NCBI GenBank assembly: GCA_020723205.1 | Contig: DYJF01000015.1 | Span: 1 to 38,371 of the forward strand | DNA from: Bdellovibrio sp. | Lineage (GTDB): Bacteria; UBA10199; 2-02-FULL-44-16; DYJF01 | DNA length: 38,371 nt | Direction: 5' to 3' | Shown: positions 8,594 to 17,278 of the stretch, piece by piece | Numbering within the stretch: the first letter of the stretch is position 1 | How the letters are laid out: each line of letters begins with the position of its first letter | Made by a program: the position numbers and the translations under genes | The notes under the pieces: model-generated | The model's input: only the letters and a program-made list of their open reading frames with translations | Databases searched by the model: none | What the model was told of the DNA's origin: nothing

Positions 8594-9553
8594 ATGAGCT
8601 CCATCAAGATATTTGCGCCCGCAAAGGTGAACCTTGTCCTGCGCGTTCTGGGCAGACGCCCGAACGGCTACCACGAACTCTTCATGGTCATGGAGAAGCT
8701 CTCTTTCGGGGACGATCTTATCCTTGAAGAGGCCGCCTCCGGCATAGAGCTAACGCAGGAAGGCGACGCGGATAGCGGAATGACATCCGAAAGGAATCTT
8801 GCCTTCCGCGCGGCTGCCGCGTTCAAAGAGGCGACAGGCGAGAGGCGCGGCGTTAAGATACATCTTAAAAAGAGGATCCCGTTGGCAGCGGGACTGGGCG
8901 GCGGGAGCTCGGACGCGGCCGCTGTTCTTCGCGGATTGAACGAATTGTGGCAGAAGGGATTTTCGCCTGAAGAGCTTGGAGGGATGGGCGCGAAACTGGG
9001 CGGGGATGTGCCCTTCTTTTGCCATGAAGGTCCAGCCGTCGCGGAGGGAATAGGGGATATTATAACGGCGATCCCTCGACTCCCTAACCTATTCATTTTA
9101 TTGATAAATCCGGGATTCGCGGTCCCGACCCCTTGGGTGTATCAGGAATTTGATCGAATTGCAGAAGGCGTTCCCCTCCTTTGTAAGGAGGGGAAGGGGG
9201 AGGTAGATCACAATCTACCCCACCCAACCTCCCCTTACAAAGGGGAGGGGGCGGATTTAAAATTGACAGTTTGCAATAAAGGTGTTAGCAACGGCCGGCT
9301 TTTTGAAACATTCTGCGGCGTTACCTCGAATCTTGAGAACGATCTGGAAAGGGTAACTATCGCCGAATATCCCGAGATCGGTGAGATCAAGAGCTTTCTT
9401 GTTAGCCACGGGGCTTCAGGATCTTTGATGTCCGGAAGCGGCCCTACTGTTTTTGGGATATTTGAGGACGAGAAGACGCGGGATGATGCGCTTGTCAAGA
9501 TTCCGAAAAAGAATTGGAAGGCATTTCCTGCACAGAACTTTTCGTGTTTGTGA
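8594..9553 (+). CDS. ispE: 4-diphosphocytidyl-2-C-methyl-D-erythritol kinase, with in-frame palindromic repeat insertion
   Basis: SIKIFAPAKVNLVLRVLGRRPNGYHEL, IPLAAGLGGGSSDAAAVLRGL, GASGSLMSGSGPTVFGIF: GHMP kinase motifs of IspE. Confidence 0.95.
   Translation: MSSIKIFAPAKVNLVLRVLGRRPNGYHELFMVMEKLSFGDDLILEEAASGIELTQEGDADSGMTSERNLAFRAAAAFKEATGERRGVKIHLKKRIPLAAGLGGGSSDAAAVLRGLNELWQKGFSPEELGGMGAKLGGDVPFFCHEGPAVAEGIGDIITAIPRLPNLFILLINPGFAVPTPWVYQEFDRIAEGVPLLCKEGKGEVDHNLPHPTSPYKGEGADLKLTVCNKGVSNGRLFETFCGVTSNLENDLERVTIAEYPEIGEIKSFLVSHGASGSLMSGSGPTVFGIFEDEKTRDDALVKIPKKNWKAFPAQNFSCL
9171..9251 (+). repeat. Palindromic element family 1, copy A (inside ispE)
   Basis: ttCCCCTCCTTtgtAAGGAGGGGaagggggagGTAGATcacaATCTACcccacccaaCCTCCCCTTacaAAGGGGAGGggg: three consecutive hairpins; same architecture as copies B, C and D. 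Confidence 0.95.
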
Positions 9554-9566
9554 TCTGTCTGTTTCT

Positions 9567-9637
9567 TGGGGCGTCGACAAGCGGTAAGTCACCAGCCTTT
9601 GGCGCTGGCATCCCAGGTTCGAATCCTGGCGCCCCAG
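9567..9637 (+). tRNA. tRNA-Gln (anticodon TTG)
   Basis: Acceptor TGGGGCG/CGCCCCA, anticodon arm CCAGC-CTTTGGC-GCTGG (TTG), T arm CCAGG-TTCGAAT-CCTGG, discriminator G. Confidence 0.95.
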
Positions 9638-9674
9638 CAAAGGTTTTTCGGCTCGTAAACTATAGGAGATTGAT

Positions 9675-10619
9675 ATGCAACCTAACAATATCAAGCTCTT
9701 TTCCGGAAACTCCAACAGGCCGCTGGCGGAGGCGATCGCCAAGGCGATGGAGATGAAGCTGGGCGAATGCGTCGTGACCAAGTTCTCCGACGGCGAGACG
9801 TGGGTGGAGATAACCGAGAACGTGCGCGGCCGCGACATTTTCGTCATTCAGCCGACCTCCGCTCCGGCCAACGACCACTTAATGGAGCTTCTTATCATCA
9901 TCGACGCGCTCAAACGCGCTTCGGCGGACCGCATCACGGCGGTGATGCCGTACTACGGCTACGCAAGACAGGACCGCAAAGTGTTGCCGCGCACGCCGAT
10001 CAGCTCGAAGCTGGTCGCCGATCTGCTGACGGCGGCAGGGGCCAACAGGATATTGACGATGGACCTCCACGCAGGGCAGATACAGGGGTTCTTCAACATT
10101 CCGGTGGACCATCTCTTCGCGAAACCGGTCCTGATCGAGCATCTGCGCAAGACCTTCAACGACGGCCTTGTCGTGGTGGCGCCCGATGCCGGCGGCGCGG
10201 AGAGGGCCCGCTCGTTCGCAAAACTTTTGAACTCGCCCATGGCAATGATAGACAAGCGTCGTTCGAAGCCCAACGAGAGCGAAGTGATGCACATCATAGG
10301 CGACGTTGCAGGGAAAAAAGCCGTCATCATCGACGACATCATAGACACCGGCGGAACCATCGTGAAGGCCGCGCAGGCGATCAAGAAAGAGGGCGCAACG
10401 GATGTCTACGCCTGCTGCACGCATCCGGTGCTTTCGGGCAAGGCGGTTGATAACATCGAATCGTCCTGCATCAAGGAGATGATCGTCACGGACACCATAG
10501 TGCTCTCGGAGAAGGCGAGGGCGTGCGCCAAGATCAAGACCCTTTCGGTGGCGAAGGTTCTGGCCGAGGCGATCAAGCGCATACACGCCGCCGATTCGGT
10601 ATCGTCACTTTTTGTGTAG
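9675..10619 (+). CDS. prs: Ribose-phosphate pyrophosphokinase
   Basis: [17 protein letters not shown]..., [49 protein letters not shown] (PRPP-binding loop). Confidence 0.97.
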   Translation: MQPNNIKLFSGNSNRPLAEAIAKAMEMKLGECVVTKFSDGETWVEITENVRGRDIFVIQPTSAPANDHLMELLIIIDALKRASADRITAVMPYYGYARQDRKVLPRTPISSKLVADLLTAAGANRILTMDLHAGQIQGFFNIPVDHLFAKPVLIEHLRKTFNDGLVVVAPDAGGAERARSFAKLLNSPMAMIDKRRSKPNESEVMHIIGDVAGKKAVIIDDIIDTGGTIVKAAQAIKKEGATDVYACCTHPVLSGKAVDNIESSCIKEMIVTDTIVLSEKARACAKIKTLSVAKVLAEAIKRIHAADSVSSLFV

Positions 10620-10647
10620 AAGATCATCGTGAAAAAGGAGGAATGCT

Positions 10648-11421
10648 GTGGAACGTATTTTGATAAACGCTGAAAAAAGGGAAATTTCGAGGAAGAGCGC
10701 CTTAAGGCAGTTGAGAGTGGCCGACAAGGTGCCTGCGGTCCTCTACGGCAAGAAGCAGGAACCGACGAACATCGCCGTCAGCTCGGCCGATCTTAAGAAG
10801 GCCATATCTACCAAGGCGGGCTTCAACGTGCTCCTTGACCTGACGGTCGCGGGCGGCAAGCCAACTACGGTCCTGCTCCGCGATTATCAGGCGCACCCCA
10901 TAGAGCGCGTCTTTACGCATGTCGATTTTCAGGCGATAGACATCACCGAGAAGATCGTCGTTGAGGTGCCGATCGAGCTTACGGGCCTTGCGATGGGCGT
11001 GAAGGAGGGCGGTATCCTCGAGCAGTTGTTGCGCAAGATAGAGATCAAGTGCCTCGCGACGGAGATCCCCGAGCGGATAGTCATCGGGGTCGAGCATCTG
11101 AAGATAGGCGACAGCATCCACTCGCAACAGATCGTGCTGCCCAAGGGCGCCGAGTTCCCGAAGGCGCTCAATTACACGATAGCGACTGTCGTCCCGCCGA
11201 CCAAGGAAGAGGTCCCGGTCGCGGCTGCTGCACCGGTTGAAGGTGCGCCGGCGGCCGAGGGTGCGGCTGCACCTGCGGCCACGGCTGAAGGCGCCGCGGC
11301 TGCTCCTGCGGCCGGCGCGGCCAAGGGTGGTGCGGCCCCGGGTGCGGCCCCGAAGGCGGAAGGAACCGACAAAGCGAAGGGAGCCGACAAGGCGAAGGGA
11401 GCTGAAAAGGCGAAGAAATGA
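10648..11421 (+). CDS. rplY: 50S ribosomal protein L25/Ctc, GTG start, low-complexity Ala/Gly/Lys C-terminal tail
   Basis: RKSALRQLRVADKVPAVLYGKKQEPTNIAVSSADLKK..., HVDFQAI, VPIELTGLAMGVKEGGILEQLLRKIEIKCL; SD AAGGAGG upstream; followed by overlapping pth. Confidence 0.94.
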   Translation: MERILINAEKREISRKSALRQLRVADKVPAVLYGKKQEPTNIAVSSADLKKAISTKAGFNVLLDLTVAGGKPTTVLLRDYQAHPIERVFTHVDFQAIDITEKIVVEVPIELTGLAMGVKEGGILEQLLRKIEIKCLATEIPERIVIGVEHLKIGDSIHSQQIVLPKGAEFPKALNYTIATVVPPTKEEVPVAAAAPVEGAPAAEGAAAPAATAEGAAAAPAAGAAKGGAAPGAAPKAEGTDKAKGADKAKGAEKAKK

Positions 11422-11981
11422 CGATGAAGCTCATCTGCGGACTTGGAAATCCGGGCCGGTCCTACGCCAGGCACAGGCACAATATAGGGTTCAAGGTCAT
11501 CGATGAGCTCGCTGTACGTAGCAACATTCCGGTCACGAAGAGGGCGTTCGGCGCGAAGATCGGGAGCGGTTCGGTGGCCGGCGAGGCCGCGGTTCTCGCA
11601 AAACCGCAAACGTTCATGAATCTCTCGGGCACGGTGGTTTCGCCGCTCAAGGGATATTACAAGTGCTCTTTGGAAGATCTTATAGTCGTTCACGATGATA
11701 TAGACCTCGATGTCGGACGTTTGAAGATCACGAAGGGTTCCGGCCATGGAGGACACAACGGAGTGAGGTCTATCATAGAGGAGATCGGGAGCCCCGATTT
11801 TTACCGCATCCGCGTCGGTGTGGGCAGGCCCCCCGAGGGTATCGACCCGGCCGATTACGTGCTCCATCCGTTCTCGAAAGACGAGTCGGTTGAGCTGGGC
11901 TCGCTGGTGGCGAAGGCGGCGGACGCGGTGGAGGACCTGATCATAAAGGGAATGGCGTTTGCGCAGCAGAAATATCATTAA
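11418..11981 (+). CDS. pth: Peptidyl-tRNA hydrolase
   Basis: LICGLGNPGRSYARHRHNIGF, KPQTFMNLSG, VVHDDIDLDVGRLKITKGSGHGGHNGVRSI. Confidence 0.97.
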   Translation: MTMKLICGLGNPGRSYARHRHNIGFKVIDELAVRSNIPVTKRAFGAKIGSGSVAGEAAVLAKPQTFMNLSGTVVSPLKGYYKCSLEDLIVVHDDIDLDVGRLKITKGSGHGGHNGVRSIIEEIGSPDFYRIRVGVGRPPEGIDPADYVLHPFSKDESVELGSLVAKAADAVEDLIIKGMAFAQQKYH

Positions 11982-11991
11982 GGAGGAATAG

Positions 11992-12402
11992 ATGAGAGAG
12001 TATGAAACAGTGTATATCGCGAGTCCGCAGCTCACGGAAGCGCAGGTGGACCAGCTCAACACGAAGCTCAAAGGTATAATAGAGAGGCATGACGGTCGTC
12101 TCTTTTATGCGAGAAATTTGGGCAAGAAGAACCTCGCCTATCGCATAAAGAAGCAGACGAAGGGCACTTACTTCTGCCTTGATTATGCTTCGGCAGGAAC
12201 TTGCATCGTTGAGCTTGAGAGGTCGCTGATGCTCGACGAGAGCGTTCTCCGCTTCCTGACGGTCGTGAAGGCGGAGAAGGTGGACGTCGACGCCAGGGCC
12301 GCCGAGATCGAGGCGCGGGGCGAGGCCTCACCGGTCGTGGAGGAGAGAGAAATAACCCAAAAAGAGATGGCCGAGGTAACTGAAGCGGCTAAGGAGGAAT
12401 AA
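11992..12402 (+). CDS. rpsF: 30S ribosomal protein S6
   Basis: MREYETVYIASPQLTEAQVDQL..., LGKKNLAYRIKKQTKGTYFCLDY; upstream of rpsR and rplI. Confidence 0.95.
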   Translation: MREYETVYIASPQLTEAQVDQLNTKLKGIIERHDGRLFYARNLGKKNLAYRIKKQTKGTYFCLDYASAGTCIVELERSLMLDESVLRFLTVVKAEKVDVDARAAEIEARGEASPVVEEREITQKEMAEVTEAAKEE

Positions 12403-12405
12403 TCA

Positions 12406-12717
12406 ATGAGAGAGGAAAAAAGGGGAAGGGGAAGAAGGGATTCCGACAAGAAGGACAAGCGCGGGGATAATAAGAAGAAGTTCCAGATGTCCATGCGCCG
12501 GAAGACCTGCCGTTTCTGCGCCGATAAAAAACTGTCGATCGATTTTAAGGACGCAAAGTTCCTGCAATCGTTCTTGTCCGAACGCGGGCGCATCATCCCC
12601 AGAAGGATCTCCGGCAATTGCGCAGGGCACCAGCGTGACGTGACGGCGGCCATAAAGCGCGCAAGGATACTTGCGTTCATTCCGTTCACAACGTCGCAGG
12701 TTTCGCTTTCGATATGA
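12406..12717 (+). CDS. rpsR: 30S ribosomal protein S18 with basic N-terminal extension and CxxC
   Basis: [63 protein letters not shown]. Confidence 0.97.
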   Translation: MREEKRGRGRRDSDKKDKRGDNKKKFQMSMRRKTCRFCADKKLSIDFKDAKFLQSFLSERGRIIPRRISGNCAGHQRDVTAAIKRARILAFIPFTTSQVSLSI

Positions 12718-13754
12718 CATCAGCACCGGTTCCATTAAAGCTCCGCTCTGTGGGCATGGGGGCGTTGATAGCGGTCTGCCTCTATATTAGCGGTCTTCTG
12801 GTCATTCTGACGCCGCTGCCGCTTGTGTACGTCTCGGCGACCGCCGGCCGAAAGAACGGGGTCGCCGCGGCCGTGCTCTCGTTCGCCCTTGTCGTTGCGC
12901 TGTACGTTGTCGCATTTCTCTCCGCCCCGGGCGACAATGTCGCGGCACTTTCGGTTCCTCTCCCGGGGTTGGGTCTCGCCACGCACTTTTCGGCCCTTTC
13001 GGTCAAACTCTTCGGCGGCGGCTATTTTCTGTTCTTTCTCGTCGTGGCGCTCGTGCTGGCGGAGGCCGTAAGATACCACTGGGGGCTTGTCAAGGGAGGT
13101 TCGAGCGCGCTCATCGCAGGGCTGGGGCTCGCCCTTCTGGTCGCGCTGGTCGCCGAATTGGCCACGGCCACTCACATCATCGCCGCGGTGCGCGGATATC
13201 TTGAGTATATGGTGGCGGAGATCGCTAAGCTCCAGCAGACGGCGGGCGTCGCGAATTCGCAGACGATACTGCTTCAGGAACACGGGCCGGAGGTGGCATC
13301 CTTTGTCTTCAACATCATACCGTCGCTCGTGTTCGTCTTTGCGCTCGTAGCCGTCGTGGTGAATCTCCTTTTTTCGAGGCGCTTCATCAGGATGCCCCAC
13401 CTGTTCTCGGGACACTCGTGGGACGTAGCGGCCTTCAGGATATCCGATTACTACGTCTGGGCCGTGATAGGCGCGGCGGCGGTCTTTTTCGCGGGCCGGT
13501 ATCTGGTCAAGATCGCTCCGCTTGAATATGCGGGCATAAATGTCCTCATAGCCATGGGGGCGGTATATTTCTTTCAGGGGCTTGCCGTGGTCTCGTATTT
13601 CTTAAGGCGGGTAAGGTTCCCCCTCCTCAAGATCGCGGCCTATATATTCATCATTTTGTTCTTTCAGTCGGTAGGGGTGGTAATAATGGGGCTGGGGCTG
13701 GCGGATGTCTGGGTCGACTTCAGGCGGCGCAGCCAAAGGGTCCAGAACGCATGA
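12714..13754 (+). CDS. DUF2232-like polytopic membrane protein
   Basis: Multiple hydrophobic helices; position between rpsR and rplI is typical for DUF2232 proteins in several phyla. Confidence 0.8.
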   Translation: MTSAPVPLKLRSVGMGALIAVCLYISGLLVILTPLPLVYVSATAGRKNGVAAAVLSFALVVALYVVAFLSAPGDNVAALSVPLPGLGLATHFSALSVKLFGGGYFLFFLVVALVLAEAVRYHWGLVKGGSSALIAGLGLALLVALVAELATATHIIAAVRGYLEYMVAEIAKLQQTAGVANSQTILLQEHGPEVASFVFNIIPSLVFVFALVAVVVNLLFSRRFIRMPHLFSGHSWDVAAFRISDYYVWAVIGAAAVFFAGRYLVKIAPLEYAGINVLIAMGAVYFFQGLAVVSYFLRRVRFPLLKIAAYIFIILFFQSVGVVIMGLGLADVWVDFRRRSQRVQNA

Positions 13755-13807
13755 AGGTGTTGTCAACTTGGCTTAAAAGCGATAAGCGGTAACGAAACGG
13801 AGGTATT

Positions 13808-14251
13808 ATGCAGGTCATTCTTCAGGTCGATGTTCCGTCGTTGGGCAAGGCGGGGGAGATTGTTGACGTGCGCGAGGGATACGGAAGGAACTTCCTTCTG
13901 CCGCAGAAGAAGGCGGTGCCCGCCGATCCTAAAAATATCCGTTTGCTCGAGCATCAGAGGCGTGTTGTGGCCGCCAAACAGGCGAAACTCAAGCACCACG
14001 CCGAGGAGATCTTGGGTAAGCTTGCGAACACGTCCGTGACAATCTCGCGCGAGGCCGGCGAGGACGATAAGATATTCGGTTCGGTCACGACGAAGGACAT
14101 CGCAGAGACCCTTCGCCGCGAGGGCTTCGAGATAGACCGCCACTTCATTCATCTGGACGCTCCGATCAAGAGCTTGGGCGTGTTCGATGTGCCGGTCAAG
14201 CTTCACGCGGAGGTCTCGGGGACCATCAAAGTTTGGGTCGTTAAAAAGTAA
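13808..14251 (+). CDS. rplI: 50S ribosomal protein L9
   Basis: MQVILQVDVPSLGKAGEIVDVREGYGRNFLLPQKKAVPA; IFGSVTTKDIAETL. Confidence 0.97.
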   Translation: MQVILQVDVPSLGKAGEIVDVREGYGRNFLLPQKKAVPADPKNIRLLEHQRRVVAAKQAKLKHHAEEILGKLANTSVTISREAGEDDKIFGSVTTKDIAETLRREGFEIDRHFIHLDAPIKSLGVFDVPVKLHAEVSGTIKVWVVKK

Positions 14252-14272
14252 AGATCTGCCACTAAAAATAAA

Positions 14273-15664
14273 ATGGACACAGTGTCGAAATTGCCGCCGC
14301 AGCATCTGGAGGCCGAACGCTCCGTGCTCGGCGGTATGCTTTTGCAGAACGACGCCATTCACCGCGTCGTCGAGATCCTCCGCGCAGAGGACTTCTATCG
14401 CGACTCGCACAGGCAGATCTATCAGGCGATAATCGAGCTCTATCAGAAGAACGAACCGGCCGACCTCGTGACGGTTACGAACGTCCTTAAGAAGAAGGGC
14501 GCGCTTGAGGACGTCGGAGGCGCCAGCTATCTCTCGGAACTGGTGGACGGCGTGCCGACCGCGGCCAATATAGCTACATACGGCAAGATCATACGCGAGA
14601 AGGCGGTCGTGAGGCAGCTTATCTCCGGCGCGTCGGACATCATCTCGAAGGGATACGAGGACCACGGCGAAGTGGACGAGTATCTTGACCGCGCGGAGCA
14701 GATCATCTTCGAGATAGCACAACGCAGGGTCCATCAGGGCTTCTCGCCGCTCAAGGACATAGTGCGAGACAGCTTCAAGGCGATCGAACAGCTCTACGAG
14801 AAAAAAGAGCTCATAACGGGAGTGCCCACCGGCTATCGCGATCTTGATCGTCTGACGGCGGGACTGCAGAAGTCGGACCTCATCGTCATCGCCGGCAGGC
14901 CCAGCATGGGCAAGACCGCCCTTGCGCTCAATATCGTCGAGCACGCTGCGGTCGAGGCCGGCGTCGTGTGCGCGGTCTTCTCGCTTGAAATGTCCAAGGA
15001 GCAGCTCGTTCAGCGCATGCTCTGTTCGCGCGCCGAGGTCGATGCGTCAAAGCTTCGCGGCGGGTTCCTGTCCGAAGGCGACTGGCCGCGTCTCACGCGT
15101 GCGGCGGGGCTTCTTTCCGAGGCCTCCATATATATAGACGATTCTCCGGCGCTCAACGTGCTGGAGGTCCGCGCGAAGGCGAGAAGGTTGCAGCGGGAGC
15201 ACGGACTTGGGCTCGTCGTCGTGGATTACCTGCAGCTCATGCGCGCGATCGGAAAGACGGAGAGCCGCGAACGCGAGATCTCCGAGATATCCCGTTCACT
15301 CAAAGCGCTTGCCAAAGAGATCAAGGTCCCGGTGATAGCGCTCTCGCAGCTCAACCGCGGCGTCGAGGCGAGGCAGGACAAGCGCCCGCAGCTCTCCGAC
15401 CTGCGCGAATCGGGGGCCATAGAGCAGGACGCGGACGTCATCGCCTTCATCTACCGCGACGAGATGTATCATCCGGAAAGCGCGGATGCCGGTAAAGCCG
15501 AGGTGATAATAGGAAAACAGCGCAACGGACCGACAGGCAGGGTGACGCTGGCGTTCAGAAGCAGTCTCACCCGTTTCGACGATCTGGCGCAGGGCATGGA
15601 TAAGTATATGACGCCGCAGCCGGCCCAAACGCTCGCCGAGGAAGAGGAAGGGCAGCCCTTCTAG
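14273..15664 (+). CDS. dnaB: Replicative DNA helicase
   Basis: PPQHLEAERSVLGGMLL, GVPTGYRDLDRLTAGLQKSDLIVIAGRPSMGKTALALNI, VVDYLQLM, ALSQLNRGVEARQDKRPQLSDLRESGAIEQDAD. Confidence 0.98.
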   Translation: MDTVSKLPPQHLEAERSVLGGMLLQNDAIHRVVEILRAEDFYRDSHRQIYQAIIELYQKNEPADLVTVTNVLKKKGALEDVGGASYLSELVDGVPTAANIATYGKIIREKAVVRQLISGASDIISKGYEDHGEVDEYLDRAEQIIFEIAQRRVHQGFSPLKDIVRDSFKAIEQLYEKKELITGVPTGYRDLDRLTAGLQKSDLIVIAGRPSMGKTALALNIVEHAAVEAGVVCAVFSLEMSKEQLVQRMLCSRAEVDASKLRGGFLSEGDWPRLTRAAGLLSEASIYIDDSPALNVLEVRAKARRLQREHGLGLVVVDYLQLMRAIGKTESREREISEISRSLKALAKEIKVPVIALSQLNRGVEARQDKRPQLSDLRESGAIEQDADVIAFIYRDEMYHPESADAGKAEVIIGKQRNGPTGRVTLAFRSSLTRFDDLAQGMDKYMTPQPAQTLAEEEEGQPF

Positions 15665-16314
15665 TAGTGCACTCCGACGAAAACCAACGCCGAAAATTGA
15701 GGATAGAAGCCGCCCTTGTAGATAAGGGCCCCCGGAGTCGTCGTGCCCCCGACCGTGATCGTCTGGTTCGTGTCGCTGAAGAAGACCAGGTCCTCCTGAA
15801 CCTCGAAACCGAACCAGAGATATTTTGCGACAAGGAAGGACATCCCGGCCCCGAACGAGGGCCCCCAGCCGAACTTGGTGACCGCCGTGTCGGTCGAGTT
15901 GGGGTTGCCGGGCAAGGACGCTATCCTGAAAGAAAGTCCGCCTTTGAAAGTGGGCATTATCCTTAATGACTTGAAGTCGGTCAGGTCGTCCAAGATCAAA
16001 AAATATTTTCCGTAGGCGTTCGCGCTCACGAGGTGCTCGCGCCTGCCGCCGCTGCTGTTCGTAGAATAAAGGCCCTCCAGCTCGGCTGAGAAATAGTCCC
16101 AGATGTTCCATCCGAACGTGAGCCCGATCGCGGGCTCGAAATCGTGGCCTGCTTTCGTGCCCGTTTGCTCGTCCTTATCGTAGCTCACCTGTGTTAAGGC
16201 GCCCTCAAGATACAGGTAGGGCCCTTCGTTGAAGCCCTTGAGGGGCCTTGCCCACGCCGTGCCCGTCGCCGAGACTATGAAGGCGAAACTAAGAGTTGCT
16301 ATGAAATATTTCAC
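15661..16314 (-). CDS. Outer-membrane beta-barrel protein (hypothetical), probable GTG start
   Basis: N-terminal signal peptide MKYFIATLSFAFIVSATGTAWA; alternating beta-barrel pattern ending in aromatic (FVGVHY); paralogous to 18761-19441. Confidence 0.78.
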   Translation of the reverse strand: MKYFIATLSFAFIVSATGTAWARPLKGFNEGPYLYLEGALTQVSYDKDEQTGTKAGHDFEPAIGLTFGWNIWDYFSAELEGLYSTNSSGGRREHLVSANAYGKYFLILDDLTDFKSLRIMPTFKGGLSFRIASLPGNPNSTDTAVTKFGWGPSFGAGMSFLVAKYLWFGFEVQEDLVFFSDTNQTITVGGTTTPGALIYKGGFYPQFSALVFVGVHY

Positions 16315-16315
16315 T

Positions 16316-16331
16316 GTGTTACTTGTAACAC
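16316..16331. promoter_or_regulatory. Perfect 16-bp palindrome GTGTTAC-TT-GTAACAC between divergent genes (candidate operator)
   Basis: Exact 7-bp inverted repeat immediately upstream of the putative GTG start of the 15661-16314 gene and 20 bp from the rdgB start. Confidence 0.4.
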
Positions 16332-16350
16332 GTGGGGTGAAAAGTTCAAC

Positions 16351-16962
16351 ATGGTTATGGAACTGGTCATAGCGACGAGCAACAGGGGAAAGCTGGCGGA
16401 GATCGCAGCTCTTTTAAAGGGTCTGCCTGTCGCTGTCACGTCGCTTGCGGACCATCCGGAGATAGGAGACGTCGAAGAGGACGGGAAGACCTTTTTGGAA
16501 AATGCGCGAAAGAAAGCGCGGACCGTTGCGTCGGCAACGAATAAGTGGGCGCTCGGCGACGACAGCGGGCTCGTGGTCGAAGCGCTGAACGGCGAGCCGG
16601 GCATCCGTTCCGCGAGGTATGCCGGAAGACAGGGGGACGCCGCCGCCAACAACTTGAAGCTGATCGCCGCGATGAAGGACGTTCCGGACGGTAAAAGGGG
16701 GGGCTATTTCACTTGCACGATGGTCTTAACGTCCCCGGACGGGCGCGAATGGGATATCGAAGAGCGCTGCGAAGGGGAGATAGGCAGAGAGCTCGCCGGC
16801 GGCGGCGGTTTCGGCTTCGATCCGCTCTTTTACGTTCCAGAAAAGGGCAGGACGATGGCCGAGCTCCCCCTCGATGAGAAGAACAGGATAAGCCACAGGG
16901 GAAAGGCGCTAAGGCATATGAAGCGCATACTGGAAGACCTGCTGAAAAAGGGGCAGATTTAG
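16351..16962 (+). CDS. rdgB: XTP/dITP (non-canonical purine NTP) pyrophosphatase
   Basis: LVIATSNRGKLAEIAALL, DGKTFLENARKKART, ALGDDSGLVVEALNGEPGIRSARYAG, GFGFDPLFYVPEKGRTMAEL. An internal ATG at 16357 is an alternative start. Confidence 0.96.
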   Translation: MVMELVIATSNRGKLAEIAALLKGLPVAVTSLADHPEIGDVEEDGKTFLENARKKARTVASATNKWALGDDSGLVVEALNGEPGIRSARYAGRQGDAAANNLKLIAAMKDVPDGKRGGYFTCTMVLTSPDGREWDIEERCEGEIGRELAGGGGFGFDPLFYVPEKGRTMAELPLDEKNRISHRGKALRHMKRILEDLLKKGQI

Positions 16963-17006
16963 GTGGTTGTGTTTTGAGATGAGTATTGATAGTCAGCTGT
17001 GGTTCT

Positions 17007-17085
17007 GGCCCGCCACAATGCACCGGCGGGCCTCGAAGTGGCGAAGCAAAATATCTTTAAGAAAATTTGCTTCGCCACTTCGGGG
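17007..17085 (+). repeat. Compound inverted repeat (two adjacent hairpins) abutting and overlapping the 5' end of tRNA-Pro
   Basis: GGCCCGCC-acaatgcacc-GGCGGGCC (17007-17032), then CGAAGTGGCGAAGCAAA-atatctttaagaaaa-TTTGCTTCGCCACTTCG (17034-17082); extends by a G.U wobble and two GC pairs into the first 5 nt of tRNA-Pro. Confidence 0.85.
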
Positions 17086-17155
17086 TGTAGCTCAGCCTGG
17101 CTAGAGCGCTTGGTTTGGGACCAAGAAGTCGTAGGTTCGAATCCTATCACCCCGA
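17081..17155 (+). tRNA. tRNA-Pro (anticodon TGG)
   Basis: Acceptor CGGGGTG/CACCCCG, anticodon arm CTTGG-TTTGGGA-CCAAG (TGG), T loop TTCGAAT, discriminator A. Confidence 0.96.
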
Positions 17156-17164
17156 CAGTCTTTC

Positions 17165-17238
17165 GCGCCCGTAGCTCAGTTGGATAGAGCACCTGCCTTC
17201 TAAGCAGGAAGTCGCCTGTTCGAGTCAGGCCGGGCGCG
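17165..17238 (+). tRNA. tRNA-Arg (anticodon TCT)
   Basis: Acceptor GCGCCCG/CGGGCGC, anticodon arm CCTGC-CTTCTAA-GCAGG (TCT), T arm CCTG-TTCGAGT-CAGG region. Confidence 0.95.
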
Positions 17239-17244
17239 CAGAAA

Positions 17245-17275
17245 AAAAGAGGCGGCACTTTATGCCGCCTCTTTT
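17245..17275. terminator. Bidirectional Rho-independent terminator between tRNA-Arg (+) and APC permease (-)
   Basis: AAAAGAGGCGGCA-cttta-TGCCGCCTCTTTT, T tracts on both strands. Confidence 0.9.
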
Positions 17276-17278
17276 CAA

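Noticed and set aside
9416-9847. 143-aa minus-strand ORF containing LLGRQDSNLGCQRQRLVTYRLSTPQ
   Set aside because: Antisense of tRNA-Gln plus antisense of the ispE end and prs start; classic tRNA-shadow ORF.
15661-15664. dnaB and the convergent beta-barrel gene share the palindromic stop CTAG
   Set aside because: Real (TAG on each strand overlapping) but a common, low-information arrangement of convergent genes. The lipoprotein/flavodiiron 8-nt convergent overlap at 26377-26384 is similar.
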